From: Paralithodes platypus
Taxonomy: Eukaryota; Arthropoda; Malacostraca; Decapoda; Lithodidae
Assembly (NCBI GenBank): GCA_032716605.1
Contig: CM064480.1
Coordinates: forward strand, 28,882,129 to 28,946,128
DNA: 64,000 nt
Direction of reading: 5' to 3'
Below the pieces are notes generated by a model. That model saw only the letters and a program-made list of their open reading frames with translations. It was not told the origin of the DNA and searched no databases. Below, piece after piece: positions 42,393 to 53,144 of this stretch; the first letter of the stretch is position 1; every line of letters begins with the position of its first letter. A program made the position numbers and the translations under genes.

Positions 42393-42872
42393 AGGCGTGC
42401 ATTTTCACTCTCTCTCTCTGTTTCGCTTGCTTTGCAGGAATTTTTGTTTTGTTTTATAAATAATATTATTTCAACACATTTCCAAATCACCCTATGGGGT
42501 AGTGTTGATGACTCATTTTTTTTTTTGTGGTGTTCCCAGGAGGTGTAATCCACATTGCATTGAGGTAGAAAAGGCAGTTATAGGATTGAGGTAGATAAAA
42601 GGCAGTTATATGATTGAGGTAGACAAATGACATGGATGTATGAGGTAGACCAAGAAGCAGATGGATGGATGAGATTAGAAACTTATGGATGTAATGGGTG
42701 ATGTTGCTGATGATGATGAATGCACTTGTGTTTGGGTAGTGTGCTATTCCACCATATGAATGATTGAATGACATGAATTCATGAGGTAGTTTGAAATAGA
42801 TGAATGAATGATTGCATGAACTTATGAATGATTGGCAAGAGGTCTAGAGGAGGAGGAGGTCTTGGAAGAGGT
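42393..42872. other. piggyBac element, 3' non-coding part
   Basis: Between the palindromic array and the transposase stop. It includes imperfect repeats of ATGAGGTAGA and ATTGAGGTAGA (42,560-42,660) and no supported ORF. Confidence 0.45.
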
Positions 42873-44150
42873 CTAGAAGTGTTCCAGTGTGTGGTACTCT
42901 GTGTAACATGGAGAAGCGCATAGTCCCACATTACAATAGCTACACATGAACGTAGTTTCCTTCCTAATTTGGTTCCTCCTTGTTGTATGTTTGCAGACGT
43001 GGCACTGCTTCAGTCCGTGCTTCCGGTTGGCTGCGATCTGTGATGCTGAGCGGGGGCAAAACTCAAGCATGTGGGTCAAGAAGTAGTCCCGGCTCTCAAG
43101 GCGGGCAGGCATATTCACGATCGGCCTCGGAGGTGGTAGCATACGTGTGGTTCCGTGCTTCCTGAAGATGGAGTCGATGATGTCCTTCGCGAACAGCCTT
43201 ACCGAGCTCTTCCTTCCTGTCCGCGTCATCCACAGGTTGTACGCGTTCAGGATAGTGACATCAAGAAGATGGAGTACCACCTTCTTATACCACTTACACG
43301 TCTTCCTGAGGCAGTCAACAGCAGTGATTTGCATGTCACTCTTATCCACCAACCGCATGTTTATGTTGTAGTCCATAACAAGGTCAGGTTTGGAGATAGG
43401 GACTAGATGCTTCTCGCGGGTGACAGGGTCCATTTGGTATCTCTTCTTCCCGCTATCTCGCATTGTGGACTTGTGGAAGGTGGAGAGGACATTGACTGGC
43501 TTTGTGTCATGCCAACAAATAGCCAGTATACTGTCACTGCTGCTCTTCTTCCGGAAGATGTCTCCTTTCCGTGTAGCATGAAACTTGGGCCAGTGTTTTC
43601 TGTTTGCCCTGACAGTTCCACAGCTTCCCGTGCTCCTTGCAAGGAGATACCTGGCAAGGAGAGGAGAGGTGTAGAAATTGTCGCTGTACAAGATACGGTT
43701 GGCATCCAGATACGGCTCCATCAGTGTCTTCACAACCGCCCCTGAAAGACCCAGTAGGTCGTTTGGAATGTCCACATCAGTAGCGGTGTAGATGATGAGG
43801 TCCAGCACGTATCCTGTCTCGCAGTCACACAGTACAAAGAACTTGATCCCGAAGCGGTGACGCTTCGACGGAATGTACTGCCTGAAAGAGAGACGTCCAC
43901 GGAAGAGGATCAAGGACTCATCAATCACAACATTCTGAAAAGGTTTGAAAAACCGGCGATACCTGGTCAGGAGGGAGTTCAGGAATGGCCGGATTTTCCA
44001 AAGCTTGTCAGCTCCGTGTGCGGCAGTGTTGTCGACAAAGTGCAAGCACTTCAGAATTTGCCGGTATTGGTCCCTGGGCATGTACATGTTGAAGACTGGC
44101 GTTGATCTAATGTCATGCATCAGCCAATAATCCAGCATGTTGTGTTTTCT
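42873..44150 (-). CDS. piggyBac transposase, N-terminus in assembly gap
   Basis: An uninterrupted minus-strand frame of about 426 readable residues. The fold starts at HNMLDYWLMHD and RDQYRQILKCLHFVDN. Catalytic Asp residues lie in VVIDESLILFRGRL, ILYSDNFYTSPLL and NMRLVDKSDMQ. The C-terminal Cys-rich domain has CHVCKHTTRR, CSYCNVGLCASPC and a final YHTLEHF. Similarity to the 34-kb transposase is clear (shared SFRQYIPSKRHRFGIK and INMRLVDKSDMQ type blocks), but many positions differ, so they are separate families. The acidic N-terminus and start codon fall in or beyond the 100-N gap. No frameshift or stop is seen, making this the best candidate for an active transposase in the window. Confidence 0.9.
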   Translation of the reverse strand, partial: RKHNMLDYWLMHDIRSTPVFNMYMPRDQYRQILKCLHFVDNTAAHGADKLWKIRPFLNSLLTRYRRFFKPFQNVVIDESLILFRGRLSFRQYIPSKRHRFGIKFFVLCDCETGYVLDLIIYTATDVDIPNDLLGLSGAVVKTLMEPYLDANRILYSDNFYTSPLLARYLLARSTGSCGTVRANRKHWPKFHATRKGDIFRKKSSSDSILAICWHDTKPVNVLSTFHKSTMRDSGKKRYQMDPVTREKHLVPISKPDLVMDYNINMRLVDKSDMQITAVDCLRKTCKWYKKVVLHLLDVTILNAYNLWMTRTGRKSSVRLFAKDIIDSIFRKHGTTRMLPPPRPIVNMPARLESRDYFLTHMLEFCPRSASQIAANRKHGLKQCHVCKHTTRRNQIRKETTFMCSYCNVGLCASPCYTEYHTLEHF

Positions 44151-44250
44151 NNNNNNNNNNNNNNNNNNNNNNNNNNNNNNNNNNNNNNNNNNNNNNNNNN
44201 NNNNNNNNNNNNNNNNNNNNNNNNNNNNNNNNNNNNNNNNNNNNNNNNNN
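44151..44250. other. Assembly gap, 100 N
   Basis: Exactly 100 N inside the transposase gene. Left of it is A1 plus the piggyBac element; right of it is A2 in inverted orientation. Confidence 1.
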
Positions 44251-44739
44251 GGCAACGAATCCGACAGCCATATATCTATGTATGTTATTGCATCCGAGAA
44301 GTAGATGTTAAAAAAACCACATGTCCAAACTCATAAGAAATTTAAGATACCCAGGGGGACACCAGGATATAGAACCATTGCCCCCATTAAGACTTAGACA
44401 GCCATGACTACAGATTGTAGCCGCCCATGCTATAACGTAATTCTTACCCCAAACAGGAGATTGTATAGATAACCTTTGTTACCAGTATCTCCATAGTACC
44501 TAGAAACAATAACGCAGTACCCCTTACTAACTGCCGCTGTTCTTTGGTCTATAGTTCATGAAAAAACGCAGTTCCCAGGGACACCTAGACGTCCAAGAAA
44601 TCATGTTCAAATAATACAGTACCCTACCCCCTCGTATTGGACGAGTATAAACATACCATGTTTGTTCCTAACTTTATCCACAGTCAATCACACACCTACA
44701 GCTAACCTATTTCTCCCCCACCGCCCCACAGTCCACATG
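44251..44739. other. Unassigned sequence right of the gap
   Basis: No gene recognised. It does not continue the piggyBac N-terminus in any obvious frame. Confidence 0.4.
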
Positions 44740-44918
44740 ATTCTATCTTTTTCAGACTCATATACCAAACAGTATTTGCATCCCCGGGGTAGCATTTGGA
44801 TAACATACTTTCACTGTCCTTTCAAACTCCAAAATCAAACGTAGCCTAATGCCACCCCCAAGCCCAGAGACCTTAGGGTCAAATTTCCCTGTTAGCCCCT
44901 GAGCTTCCCCCCCTCTCA

Positions 44919-45271
44919 TTAAGGGGAGGTCTCCACTTGAGGGAATTTTTCTTGACGCCGTTCTCCCTCATGGTTAGCCCCCCATTGCTTTTTGAAATTT
45001 GAAGATGTTCGCCCCATTAGTTGGATTATTTTATGAACTTTCGACCCATTTCTTTCAATTTTAGGAACTTTCGTGACATTTAGTGAGGTGTCGATTTATA
45101 AGTAGCAGAGAAGCGATAGCGGAGCCTGTAATTTAAGAGGAACCGGCTTTCAGCCGGGACATTGTTTTTTCTCCCGACAAAATGTACAAATTTATCTTGA
45201 AAGGGGCTCAAGGGGGTGTAATTTTAAGCTTGATGAAAACGTAGGGGTACAAACTAAATACCTCCCCTTAA
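44919..45271. mobile_element. TTAA-flanked MITE in A2, with empty site in A3
   Basis: TTAA at 44,919-44,922 and 45,268-45,271; inverted ends GGGGAGGT/ACCTCCCC. The paralogous A3 has a single TTAA (TATTTTAATGAGAGG at about 59,791) with no insert. It is non-coding; the ORF at 45,268-45,462 only overlaps its edge. Confidence 0.8.
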
Positions 45272-46862
45272 GAGTTACCGACCCGCGCTTCTCGACTCTT
45301 GGGCCGACCTAGCCTCTCTCTCATCCCTTCGTGAAGATCCTTGATTTTTCCGTTGACTAACGCTCCTTCAAAAAAACCGTTTATATATAATACTACTCCT
45401 ATCCAGCCTACCTTCACCGTAGTAGGCCAGAACAACATTAGAACTTTACTAAACCCTTGCATGCCATCTTATTCTCTTACAACCTATTCACAAACCCTGC
45501 AACCAATGGTTCGTCGGTGGCGATGCTAGCCGCCATCACCAGTAACTAACTTCTATTGCCATACTTCCAGATAAATGTGGCAGAGTTTAGCAACCCTCTC
45601 TCCGCCAATCCAGCAACCCATACAATTAACAACCAACCGATTAAAAACCAGCTAGCCAAGGCACCCTGCGTTTTGGTAATAAGGACACCCACATCTGTCG
45701 CATAAACAGAGGGTTATTACAAACACTGGTGATATGGCAAAAGCACCGCTAGCCACCACAGCCGCCGGATCGACCATCCCAGATGATTGTGAGGGCGCCC
45801 CAAGCTACCCCGTTTTTACCCCACCCAGAGGAGGGAGAACCCCCACCCCCTGCGGAGGTGTACCTGACCCTTGTTTTGACTTCCGGGTCATTGCCAGGTA
45901 AGCGACAGGAATTCTTCCTATCAATGAACTAACCATGGCATGACTAAACCCCTCTTTACTAACCTTTATTAAACCACAATAACCCATTTACCTTTCTTGT
46001 CACACCTCGGATCACTAGTGAGTTAGCACCTCAGCTATACCATAGAATGAAGACCATGAACAATCTAAGAGAGACGCTCCTATCACAGCTGTCCCCATCC
46101 TCCTCGCATAATAAGTAGAATCCAGTCTCTCTCCCCTAAATACTTCCAGTATAGCCAAAATAGTACCTCTTACTAAGGCATCAGTTACTCATAATATGAG
46201 GGCTTCCTATATCCATGTGCCACAACAGTAATCACGCACCTTACCTAGTCCCCTGTATCTATTGAGGAGCCGCAAATAAGTCCATAAGACTCGAGATCCC
46301 TATGGCCTACAGGGCCCAAAAGAACGAGCCTATAAACCCAGCTCCAGCCCACAGTTAAAATCAGTTGAAAGATAGACACCAACCCAGGTTGGTCACCAGA
46401 GTAACCTCGAGCTCCATCCACTTGTTGGTTGCTGAGAAGTGAGTTCCAGAGCCAGCAGACTCCGTGGCAGATTTGAATAGAAGGACCTGTCCACGTATTG
46501 GAGAACTTCCTACATATGGACACCCTGGACGGCTGCGGAACCAGTCGCTAGCCCCCAAACATCATGGACGCAAGATAACCAGGACCAGACCCATCAAATA
46601 CTACCCAAGAATCACTCTATCAGTACTACATTAATACAGTGCTATTTAGAGATTTCACTTAGTCATATTTCTACGAAGTGGCTATATCTTAGTCCCAGTA
46701 TAATTCATATAACCATTCAATTAGGAAGTGCTAAGCGTATCAGTGTTCATTAATTAACAGGCGATACTAACTCTCGTAATCAACCATATACCCAGATATT
46801 ATTACATAGAAGTGAAACCCTAGTGATATCTGAATGTTCGCCCACTGATTTGCGTTCTATGT

Positions 46863-48112
46863 ATTTTTTTTTTTTTTTTTTTTTTTAAGAGACAATGAAT
46901 GGAGGAAGGAAAAACACAGATAAAACAAAAAGGTCCATGTGCCTAAAGGCATCCTCCATTCATAAAATGTTTGTAACAACTGGATTTAAACATTTGTTGA
47001 TTGTAAGTTTGTGGAAGCAATTCGAGGGAAGTGAATTCCAAAGAGTAGTAGCTCTGGGGATAAATGAATTCTGATAAGCAGAAGTTCTGCATTGTGGAGG
47101 AGAAAGTGTAAATTCATGGGCGCTCTCAGCTGCCCTAGTTCTACGGGAAGATTTGGAGAGGCGGCACAATTGCAGCAAGTTCCTCGGAACAATTGCTGTG
47201 AAAATATCTGTAGAATAATGCAAGGGATGCAACGTTTCTTCGTATGGCTAATGTAGGAAGGTCCTGTGTGATTGCAGGGTTATTGATTAATCTAATAGCT
47301 TTATTTTGAATTTTGTCCAACTGCCTCAATGCAACCACTCCACTTCCACCCCACAGAGGTGAACAGTAATCCATCTGAGAGCGCACATGACTTTTATATA
47401 TTACGGCCAACTGCTCGTCAGTGAAGAATTCTCGAACTCTGTACAGGAGTCCCAGTTTTTTAGAGGCATTCTTAGCAATGCTTCTAACATAATGTGTCCA
47501 GCTCAAGTTAGTAGTTAATGTTTACACCGAGAATGTCAATACTAGGGGAAGTGGGAATATTTACATCATTAAAAAATATATGGGAGTCAGTGAGATTCTG
47601 TCTGTTAGAAAATTGAATGTACTTGGTTTTCTGTGCATTAAAGGAAACTAGATTCTCTTGTCCCCATTCATTAATTCTAGAAAGGTCCTGGTTCAGAGAA
47701 ATTGCAGTGTTTATTTTTGAATTTATAAGATCGGGTTGGGTGAAAGAATTGGTAAATGTGAAGGAACTGTGGAGTGTTGAGTCATCTGCGTAGGAATGTA
47801 TTGGATTATGAGTGGTAGATATGAGATCATTGATATGAATGAGGAACAGAGTTGGGGCCAAAACTGATCCCTGGGGAACACCAGCATTTATTGAGTGAAA
47901 TTGAGAATAAAGGCCATCTTCCATTACACGTATTTTTCTGTTATGAAGATAAGAAGAAATTAGTGGAACTAATGATGCAAGGCCGTAGTGTGACATCTTC
48001 GACAATAAGGATTGATGCCAGACTCTATCAAATGCCTTTGATATATCCAGTGCTATTGTATGTGTTTCACCATGTTGGTCTGTAGCTTGGTTGATTTGAT
48101 GCGTTAAGAAGG
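46863..48112 (-). pseudogene. 5'-truncated LINE inserted in A2, poly(A) tailed
   Basis: A minus-strand LINE with a poly(A) tail (poly-T at about 46,864-46,886). A1 shows the empty site TATGTATTTCTGAGAC. The RT frame 47,508-48,005 holds NAGVPQGSVLAPTLFL and IHSYADDSTL (YADD), then INEWGQENLVSFNAQKTK. After one frameshift the frame 47,141-47,506 adds the thumb (VIYKSHVRSQMDYCSPLW, QLDKIQNKAIRLINNP), and 46,960-47,232 the end (IPRATTLWNSLPSNCF). It is the same group as 9396-12,260. The endonuclease is absent by truncation. Confidence 0.85.
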
Positions 48113-48897
48113 TAATTTCTGAGACAAGAATATAAAACTTAGATCAGTACCCCCTGAGGTTACTAGATTTCCCGTGCTCTAAAATACGCGTGTCTAATCT
48201 AGTCTGTGAACTACTACTTGTGCACCAGAGCTACCAGTAATAAATCTAACAGTGAATATTATGATTCTATAAGTAACATTGATGGTCTTCGGTATATAAA
48301 CCTGTTGAATTAAAGCCAGTGATCAGAAGATTAATACCTGAACGTTGGAAGTGGGAGACTAGGCTCCATCCAGATCCACTTATGCTAGTGTTGTTCAAAT
48401 CTATATTTTGTCTTGCACGAGTATTGCAGAAGTGGTATATCAATAAACGTGATCGTGTATCTTGTTACCGTGCGTTTCTTTGTGTTCTCTATTCTTCATA
48501 CCTTGTATTGTCCATGCGGCCGTATATACCCAGTCATTTAGAACTCACATTACCCAAGTTAATCCGTAGAAAAACAGGGATAACAATAATCATACAAAAC
48601 AAATAATAGAAGGGAACTGCTAGCATTAGCGGATCTGGATGGAGCCTAGTCTCCCACTTCCAACGTTCAGGTATACTATTCTGATGACAGGTTTAGTTAG
48701 CAAATTTGATTATAATGGAAGACCTCAATGTATTTATGTATTCAATTTCACTAATTAGATCTCTTACTGGCAGGTCGCGTGCCCAAGTAGCAGCTCACAG
48801 TTAGAATTAGACACGCGTATATTTTAGAACACGGAAACTCTAGTAACCTCAAGATTTATATTCTTATGGACGAAATACGTAGAACACAAATCAGTGG

Positions 48898-50691
48898 TGT
48901 TACGACTGAGGGTTAAATATATCAGGACTCTTATTCATTGGACTAGTAATGGCCATAAATGCTACAACGGAAAGCGCTAGCTCCAACCTCTGATATATAT
49001 TCCCAGTTAACAAAGAACACAAATACTCTCCGAGTTCTATATGCAATAATAGGCTATCAAACTCTCAATAAATGTGCGTCTACTCTAGGCTTAAGGTTAT
49101 GTGAAAACAGCCTATTACTACTATAACCGAAGGTGCTTGGTTATGGTATGCCAAGTAAGGTGGTAAGAGAAGTTACAGCTTACGTTACTTTAATCAATAA
49201 ATATCAGGCACTCCTGCATGAAAGAAAGTGCACTAAAGTCCTTCAACACTAACAAGGAATCTTCTTTAAACGTTAGATGCTATAAAGATGCTCGTATCGG
49301 AAATGGAACCCAAAAAGGCAGGCAGCGGAACAATGCTAGTGCAGGCTATGCACACAAAAAGGCAGAATATATAATGCAGTCGGGGCCAAGAATATCCTAA
49401 ACGCTACAACAATAATAATCGCCACGACAATGCAGTATTCCTATCAACAAAAAGAGCCTAAGTCGTTTGTGTCTCCATACATCAAACTAGGCTGCGAAAT
49501 GCTTGTGTAATCATAAATGGGTATGCTTAAAAAGAGTAATTAGGTTAATATACTTAATGTCTACGGTGACTGATAAAGTCTAGCTAGAGTCAATGATACG
49601 AGATACTGGTGCGCATGGCATGCCGCATAGCCTAGTGCAAATCTCAAGTCTGTGCGTCAAATATTACGTTATAGGGAAGGGTAGCTCTCTTGAGAAACCT
49701 TAATACCGAAGTATTAAGCGTTCTCCTGGCGTACCTGAAAGATAAACAACCGAGCCTAGAACAGTGCAGAATGGTATAGGCAAAAAGCCCTCATTCGTGC
49801 ATGCTCTACTCTCAATGGCACACAGACTAGAATTTACCCAATCAACTCCAGTTCTCAGGTATGTCGTGCAGCTTTTACCTAAAGCCAGCACTCATAGGAA
49901 ACAATACCTTATAATATCAGACCCCTAGTCTAGCATTATCTAATCCCGCAGAACACTAATAATTATAGGAAGCGGTACTAAACAATATGAATGCCAACCA
50001 ATGCTTCGTGATCAACTTATCTTAACAACTAACATACATGGGTTATATCAGACCTTAACGCACAATACAATGGCCAGCATGAAGCTGATTTTGCAGAGTT
50101 AACCAGAGGGGGTATAATATTAATAAAAGGTGGTGAAAGATATGGAAAATGAGAGAGATAGGCAGAGGAAAAGATTCTCAGGTGCACAGCGGGCGACAGG
50201 TATCAAAGGATAAAGAGGGATGCGTTCTAGAAACCAGATCTGAGGGAGAGAGTGGCGAGGAACCTGTATATATACCGGGACTAGTTTGCACCGCGCAGAG
50301 TAAAGCGGTAACAGTCCTCTAGCCACTAGCAAAGAAGCTAGCAACATGGTAAGGACCTCCCTCAACCAACCCCCACGAGGCAGCCAGCCGAGACGTCATC
50401 GAGCGGGACAAAAACACTGCGCGCCCCCTCTCACTCTGTTCTACTCTCTCTCTCTCTCTCCCAGATCCCATCATTACTAGTTAATGATAAAACATATACT
50501 TTACAATTAAATATATAAAGCCTTGACATGGGTGAAACAAAGAGCCTTTCTGGACTGCCCATGACACGAGCTTTCATATGAAATAAAGCACACCCTAATA
50601 CATAAACTGTAGCCACATCCACTGCCCTGGCGATCCTAGCGAGTCACTGTAGGACAAGCCATGCGGTTCTAACGGAGTGGTTAACGTCACA
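48898..50691 (-). repeat. 3' LTR
   Basis: 1794 bases, starting TGTTACGACTGAGGG and ending AACGTCACA on +. It aligns with the other LTR with only scattered differences. The short ORF at 49,218-49,400 is repeated in the other LTR and has no known motif. A CT microsatellite (about 50,440-50,460) lies near its end. Confidence 0.9.
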
Positions 50692-50712
50692 CCCCCCCCA
50701 AGATTTTTCTCA
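50692..50712 (-). other. Polypurine-tract candidate
   Basis: On the minus strand AGAAAAATCTTGGGGGGGG directly precedes the 3' LTR. A G-run next to the LTR is the expected place for the plus-strand primer. Confidence 0.5.
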
Positions 50713-51169
50713 GAGGCCCCAAGGCTCACAAAAATCTGATGGTTAGAAACCATCCTATATCTCTACTTCCCATCACCCAGCGGCAGTAAAATATCTGGCA
50801 CAGTTCCTCAACAAAACATTTTACAAATTATAACCCTCCCCAAACACAATAGGTTAAATTATATGTAGTTATGCTCCTCAAGAGCGAGCTTCTCTAGCCC
50901 AGCATTCTGAGAGGAGTACAACTCAGAATTACTGCTATAACATACTGAAAAAATTCAACTATCAAAGAAAGAGTTTTTTTATTCGATTTTTATATTTTTA
51001 ATTTGTTTATTTCGGCTGCACTATAGGGGCAAGCCTAGTTTTTTCTTCTATACCAAACGCTCAACTCCTGCTTTACGACCCCAATACGCTGGGCTACAAA
51101 CCGCGAGCCAACAAGCACCAAGCGCAAAATACTATTCAAACTAAAGCAGGAGGCTACCCGTGTGTCAAT
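50713..51169. other. LTR element, 3' non-coding region
   Basis: Between RNase H and the 3' LTR. No env-like or other ORF is seen. Confidence 0.5.
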
Positions 51170-51680
51170 CTACCCAGGATCATATACCCTTGAACGACCA
51201 TCTGCAACCACGTTGTCACAACCGGCAATATGGCGTATGTCCAGGTTATATACCAATAACCTTAGTGACCACCTGGTTAGCCTCATATTCCGATTGTGAA
51301 ACTGGTCCAAGAACTTGAGAGGGTGATGATCTGTGTGGACTACAACGACCGGACCATAGGCTGGAACATAGACCTCGAAATGCCCCAGCGCAAGCACAAC
51401 CGCCAGCAGCTCCTCCTCGACAACAGAGCAGATCCCCTGGGTCGAAGTGTACTTCTCCGAGCAGAAACTAACAGGATGCTCCAGCCCATCATCGTCCTTT
51501 TCCACAAGGACGGCACCAGCCCCCACCACTAGCCTCCGTTGCTAGTTGGAAAGGTAGGCTAAAGTCAGGGGCCCTGATGATCGGGTGAGTGCACAACAGG
51601 TGTTTTACTTCTCTAAACACCTTCTCACACTCAAGCGCCCATTTGAACTTCTTATCCTTCCAGTTATCCTCCACCTGAGC
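51170..51680 (-). pseudogene. RT C-terminal end plus RNase H
   Basis: The piece in the frame 51,489-52,238 reads FKWALECEKVFREVKHLLCT and FQLATEAS (RT thumb end and RNase H start). After a frameshift near 51,530, 51,170-51,529 continues VGAGAVLVEKDDDGLEHPVS, VVVVHTDHHPLKFLDQ (catalytic Asp of the TDH block), WSLRLLVYNLDIRHIAG and DNVVADGRSR (usually ADALSR). The RT fingers/palm are missing; the integrase end is directly upstream. Confidence 0.85.
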
Positions 51681-52476
51681 TTGACTGTCCCATTCTCCTT
51701 CTCCACCTTGACTGCTAAACATCATCACAGGCACAGTGAGAGGCTCAGGGGGGTGCCTCCCATACTCCTTCATGGGATTAACATGACATAACTGATTGCG
51801 CTTCCGTCTGTCTGGAGTGGCTACCAAGTAAACCAGGTCTGATAGCTCCTCAACCACCCTATAAGGACCAGTGTACTTCGCGGATAAGGGGTGACCTACA
51901 AGGGGCAGTAGAATCAACACCTCCAGACCCACGTGAAACTCCCTGAGTTCAACCTTGAGGTCGTACCTGTCCTTCCTGAGGGCCTGAGAGCTAGTCAAAA
52001 TACGGCCAGCCAACTCCAGACTGCGCAACATCCGTTCTCGCCTGTTGAGGGACACACTTGAGCATAGAACAAGGTTTTTCTGCGCCCTCCCATACTTCTT
52101 CAACGATATGGAGAGGCCCTCTGACACAGTGTCCAAAGACGAGCTCATTAGGGCTGAATCCCAAACTCTCCCCAGGTACCTCCCGCACAGCAAACAAAAC
52201 ACATGGCAGGCCGAGATCCCAATCCTTCCCACTCTCAAAGCAACAACAACGAAGCACAGATTTCAAGGCTGAGTGCCATCGCTCTAACACACCCTGGCTC
52301 TCCGGATGATACGCAGATGACACAACACCAACAATCCCATGCTGCGGCATTGCTTGAACAAAGAGGCTAGAAGTGAAGTTGGGTCTCTGGACTGACTGAA
52401 TCCCCTGCGGGTAACCATACTGGGAAAAATACACTAGCAAGCTTCGGACCACTGTCTTCGCCGACCCATTTCTCAT
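51681..52476 (-). pseudogene. Integrase, C-terminal half, catalytic Asp lost
   Basis: The frames 51,991-52,476 and 51,489-52,238 overlap as one broken integrase. They contain GYPQGIQSVQRPNFTS, where family members have a catalytic Asp in place of the Val, then SSAYHPESQGVLERWHSALK with the catalytic Glu, SLGFSPNELVFGHCVRGPL, and the C-terminal LSAKYTGPYRVVEELSDLVY plus LCHVNPMKEY. The zinc finger and first catalytic Asp are deleted. It runs straight into the RT end, giving the order INT then RT/RNase H. Confidence 0.85.
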
Positions 52477-52813
52477 AGGGTACGCATCAGGGTACCTTGT
52501 CCGCTACATCTCCCGACTGTGCATCACTGTCCTCCTTCAACTCTTTCGTCTTTTTAAGCCCATCCTCTGCCTTTTCTGGAACAGTTACTGGGTCTTCTCC
52601 AGACTCGAAATGTGGTCCTAATAATGAGTCCCCGAGAAGGTTCGTTGATACTAAACTCTCAACCGCATCAACTGTCAACCCCTTCTCGGTACCCCCTCCG
52701 CTGATCTAAAGATTGTTGACCAGAATGTGACTCCCTGGATGCAGAATCTCCGGTGACAACACACGCCATAGGCTGCACCGGACACTTCTCAACCCCCTCC
52801 TGCTCCTCCCTAC
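52477..52813 (-). other. pol linker with deletion junction
   Basis: A Glu/Lys/Asp-rich frame (52,487-52,678: EKAEDGLKKTKELKEDSDAQ) between protease and the integrase remnant. It probably corresponds to the spacer after PR; the missing INT N-part would lie at about 52,490. Confidence 0.5.
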
Positions 52814-53143
52814 TCACGCGGCCGGCTTCTCGGCAACGACCAAGGGTGGAGCCTCAGAAGTAGGTCCCGCAAAGTCGTTGCCGACAAGGAGGTCGACGCC
52901 CCTAACAGGTAACTTCTCCACAATTCCTACATCCAGGTCCCGAGTCACACCATCAACTTCCATCTTCATTCTTACAAGCGGGTATGACCTTGTCGCATTA
53001 ACTCCCTGAACCACAACCACCCGCGCCGTATTGACAGGTTTACCAGTGAAATTTCTCAACAGTGTTTGCGATGCCCCAGTGTCACGCAAAATTCTCACCT
53101 CAATCCACACAACCAAGTCCCCTGTGGTCACTAAAGGCATCAC
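52814..53143 (-). pseudogene. Retropepsin-type protease
   Basis: A 109-codon frame with RILRDTGASQTLL (catalytic D-T-G-A), LVRMKMEVDGV and VDLLVGNDFAG (the flap/hydrophobic-Gly-x-Asp end typical of Gypsy proteases). It is likely to follow gag in the same polyprotein. The frame itself is intact. Confidence 0.85.
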
Positions 53144-53144
53144 G

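Larger units (their letters stand above)
39693..44150 (-). mobile_element. Second piggyBac element, one end visible
   Basis: The left end is at TTAA 39,693-39,696, exactly where A1 departs from A3 (A3 runs on as CTAAGTGAAGGCAGG from 59,665). The terminal sequence ACACCTTATTAGCGGGCTAG is followed by a hairpin-forming GGCGGTA...TGCCGCC. Inside are a duplicated CT-rich unit, a palindromic satellite and, on the minus strand, the transposase. The other end lies in or beyond the gap at 44,151; right of the gap the host copy is inverted, so the join is doubtful. Confidence 0.7.
44740..48580 (+). repeat. Family A repeat, copy A2 (inverted relative to A1 and A3)
   Basis: Reverse complement of A1/A3, ending at the TGTTAT-type end near 48,580 (here GGGATAAC). 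It contains a 353-base TTAA MITE (44,919-45,271) and a truncated LINE (46,863-48,112). Outside these it aligns through its length with A1 (38,080-39,690) and A3 (58,253-59,973). Confidence 0.7.

Noticed and set aside
49218..49400. 60-codon ORF repeated at 55,539-55,721
   Set aside because: It is in both LTRs of the same element, so it recurs by LTR duplication; no protein features.
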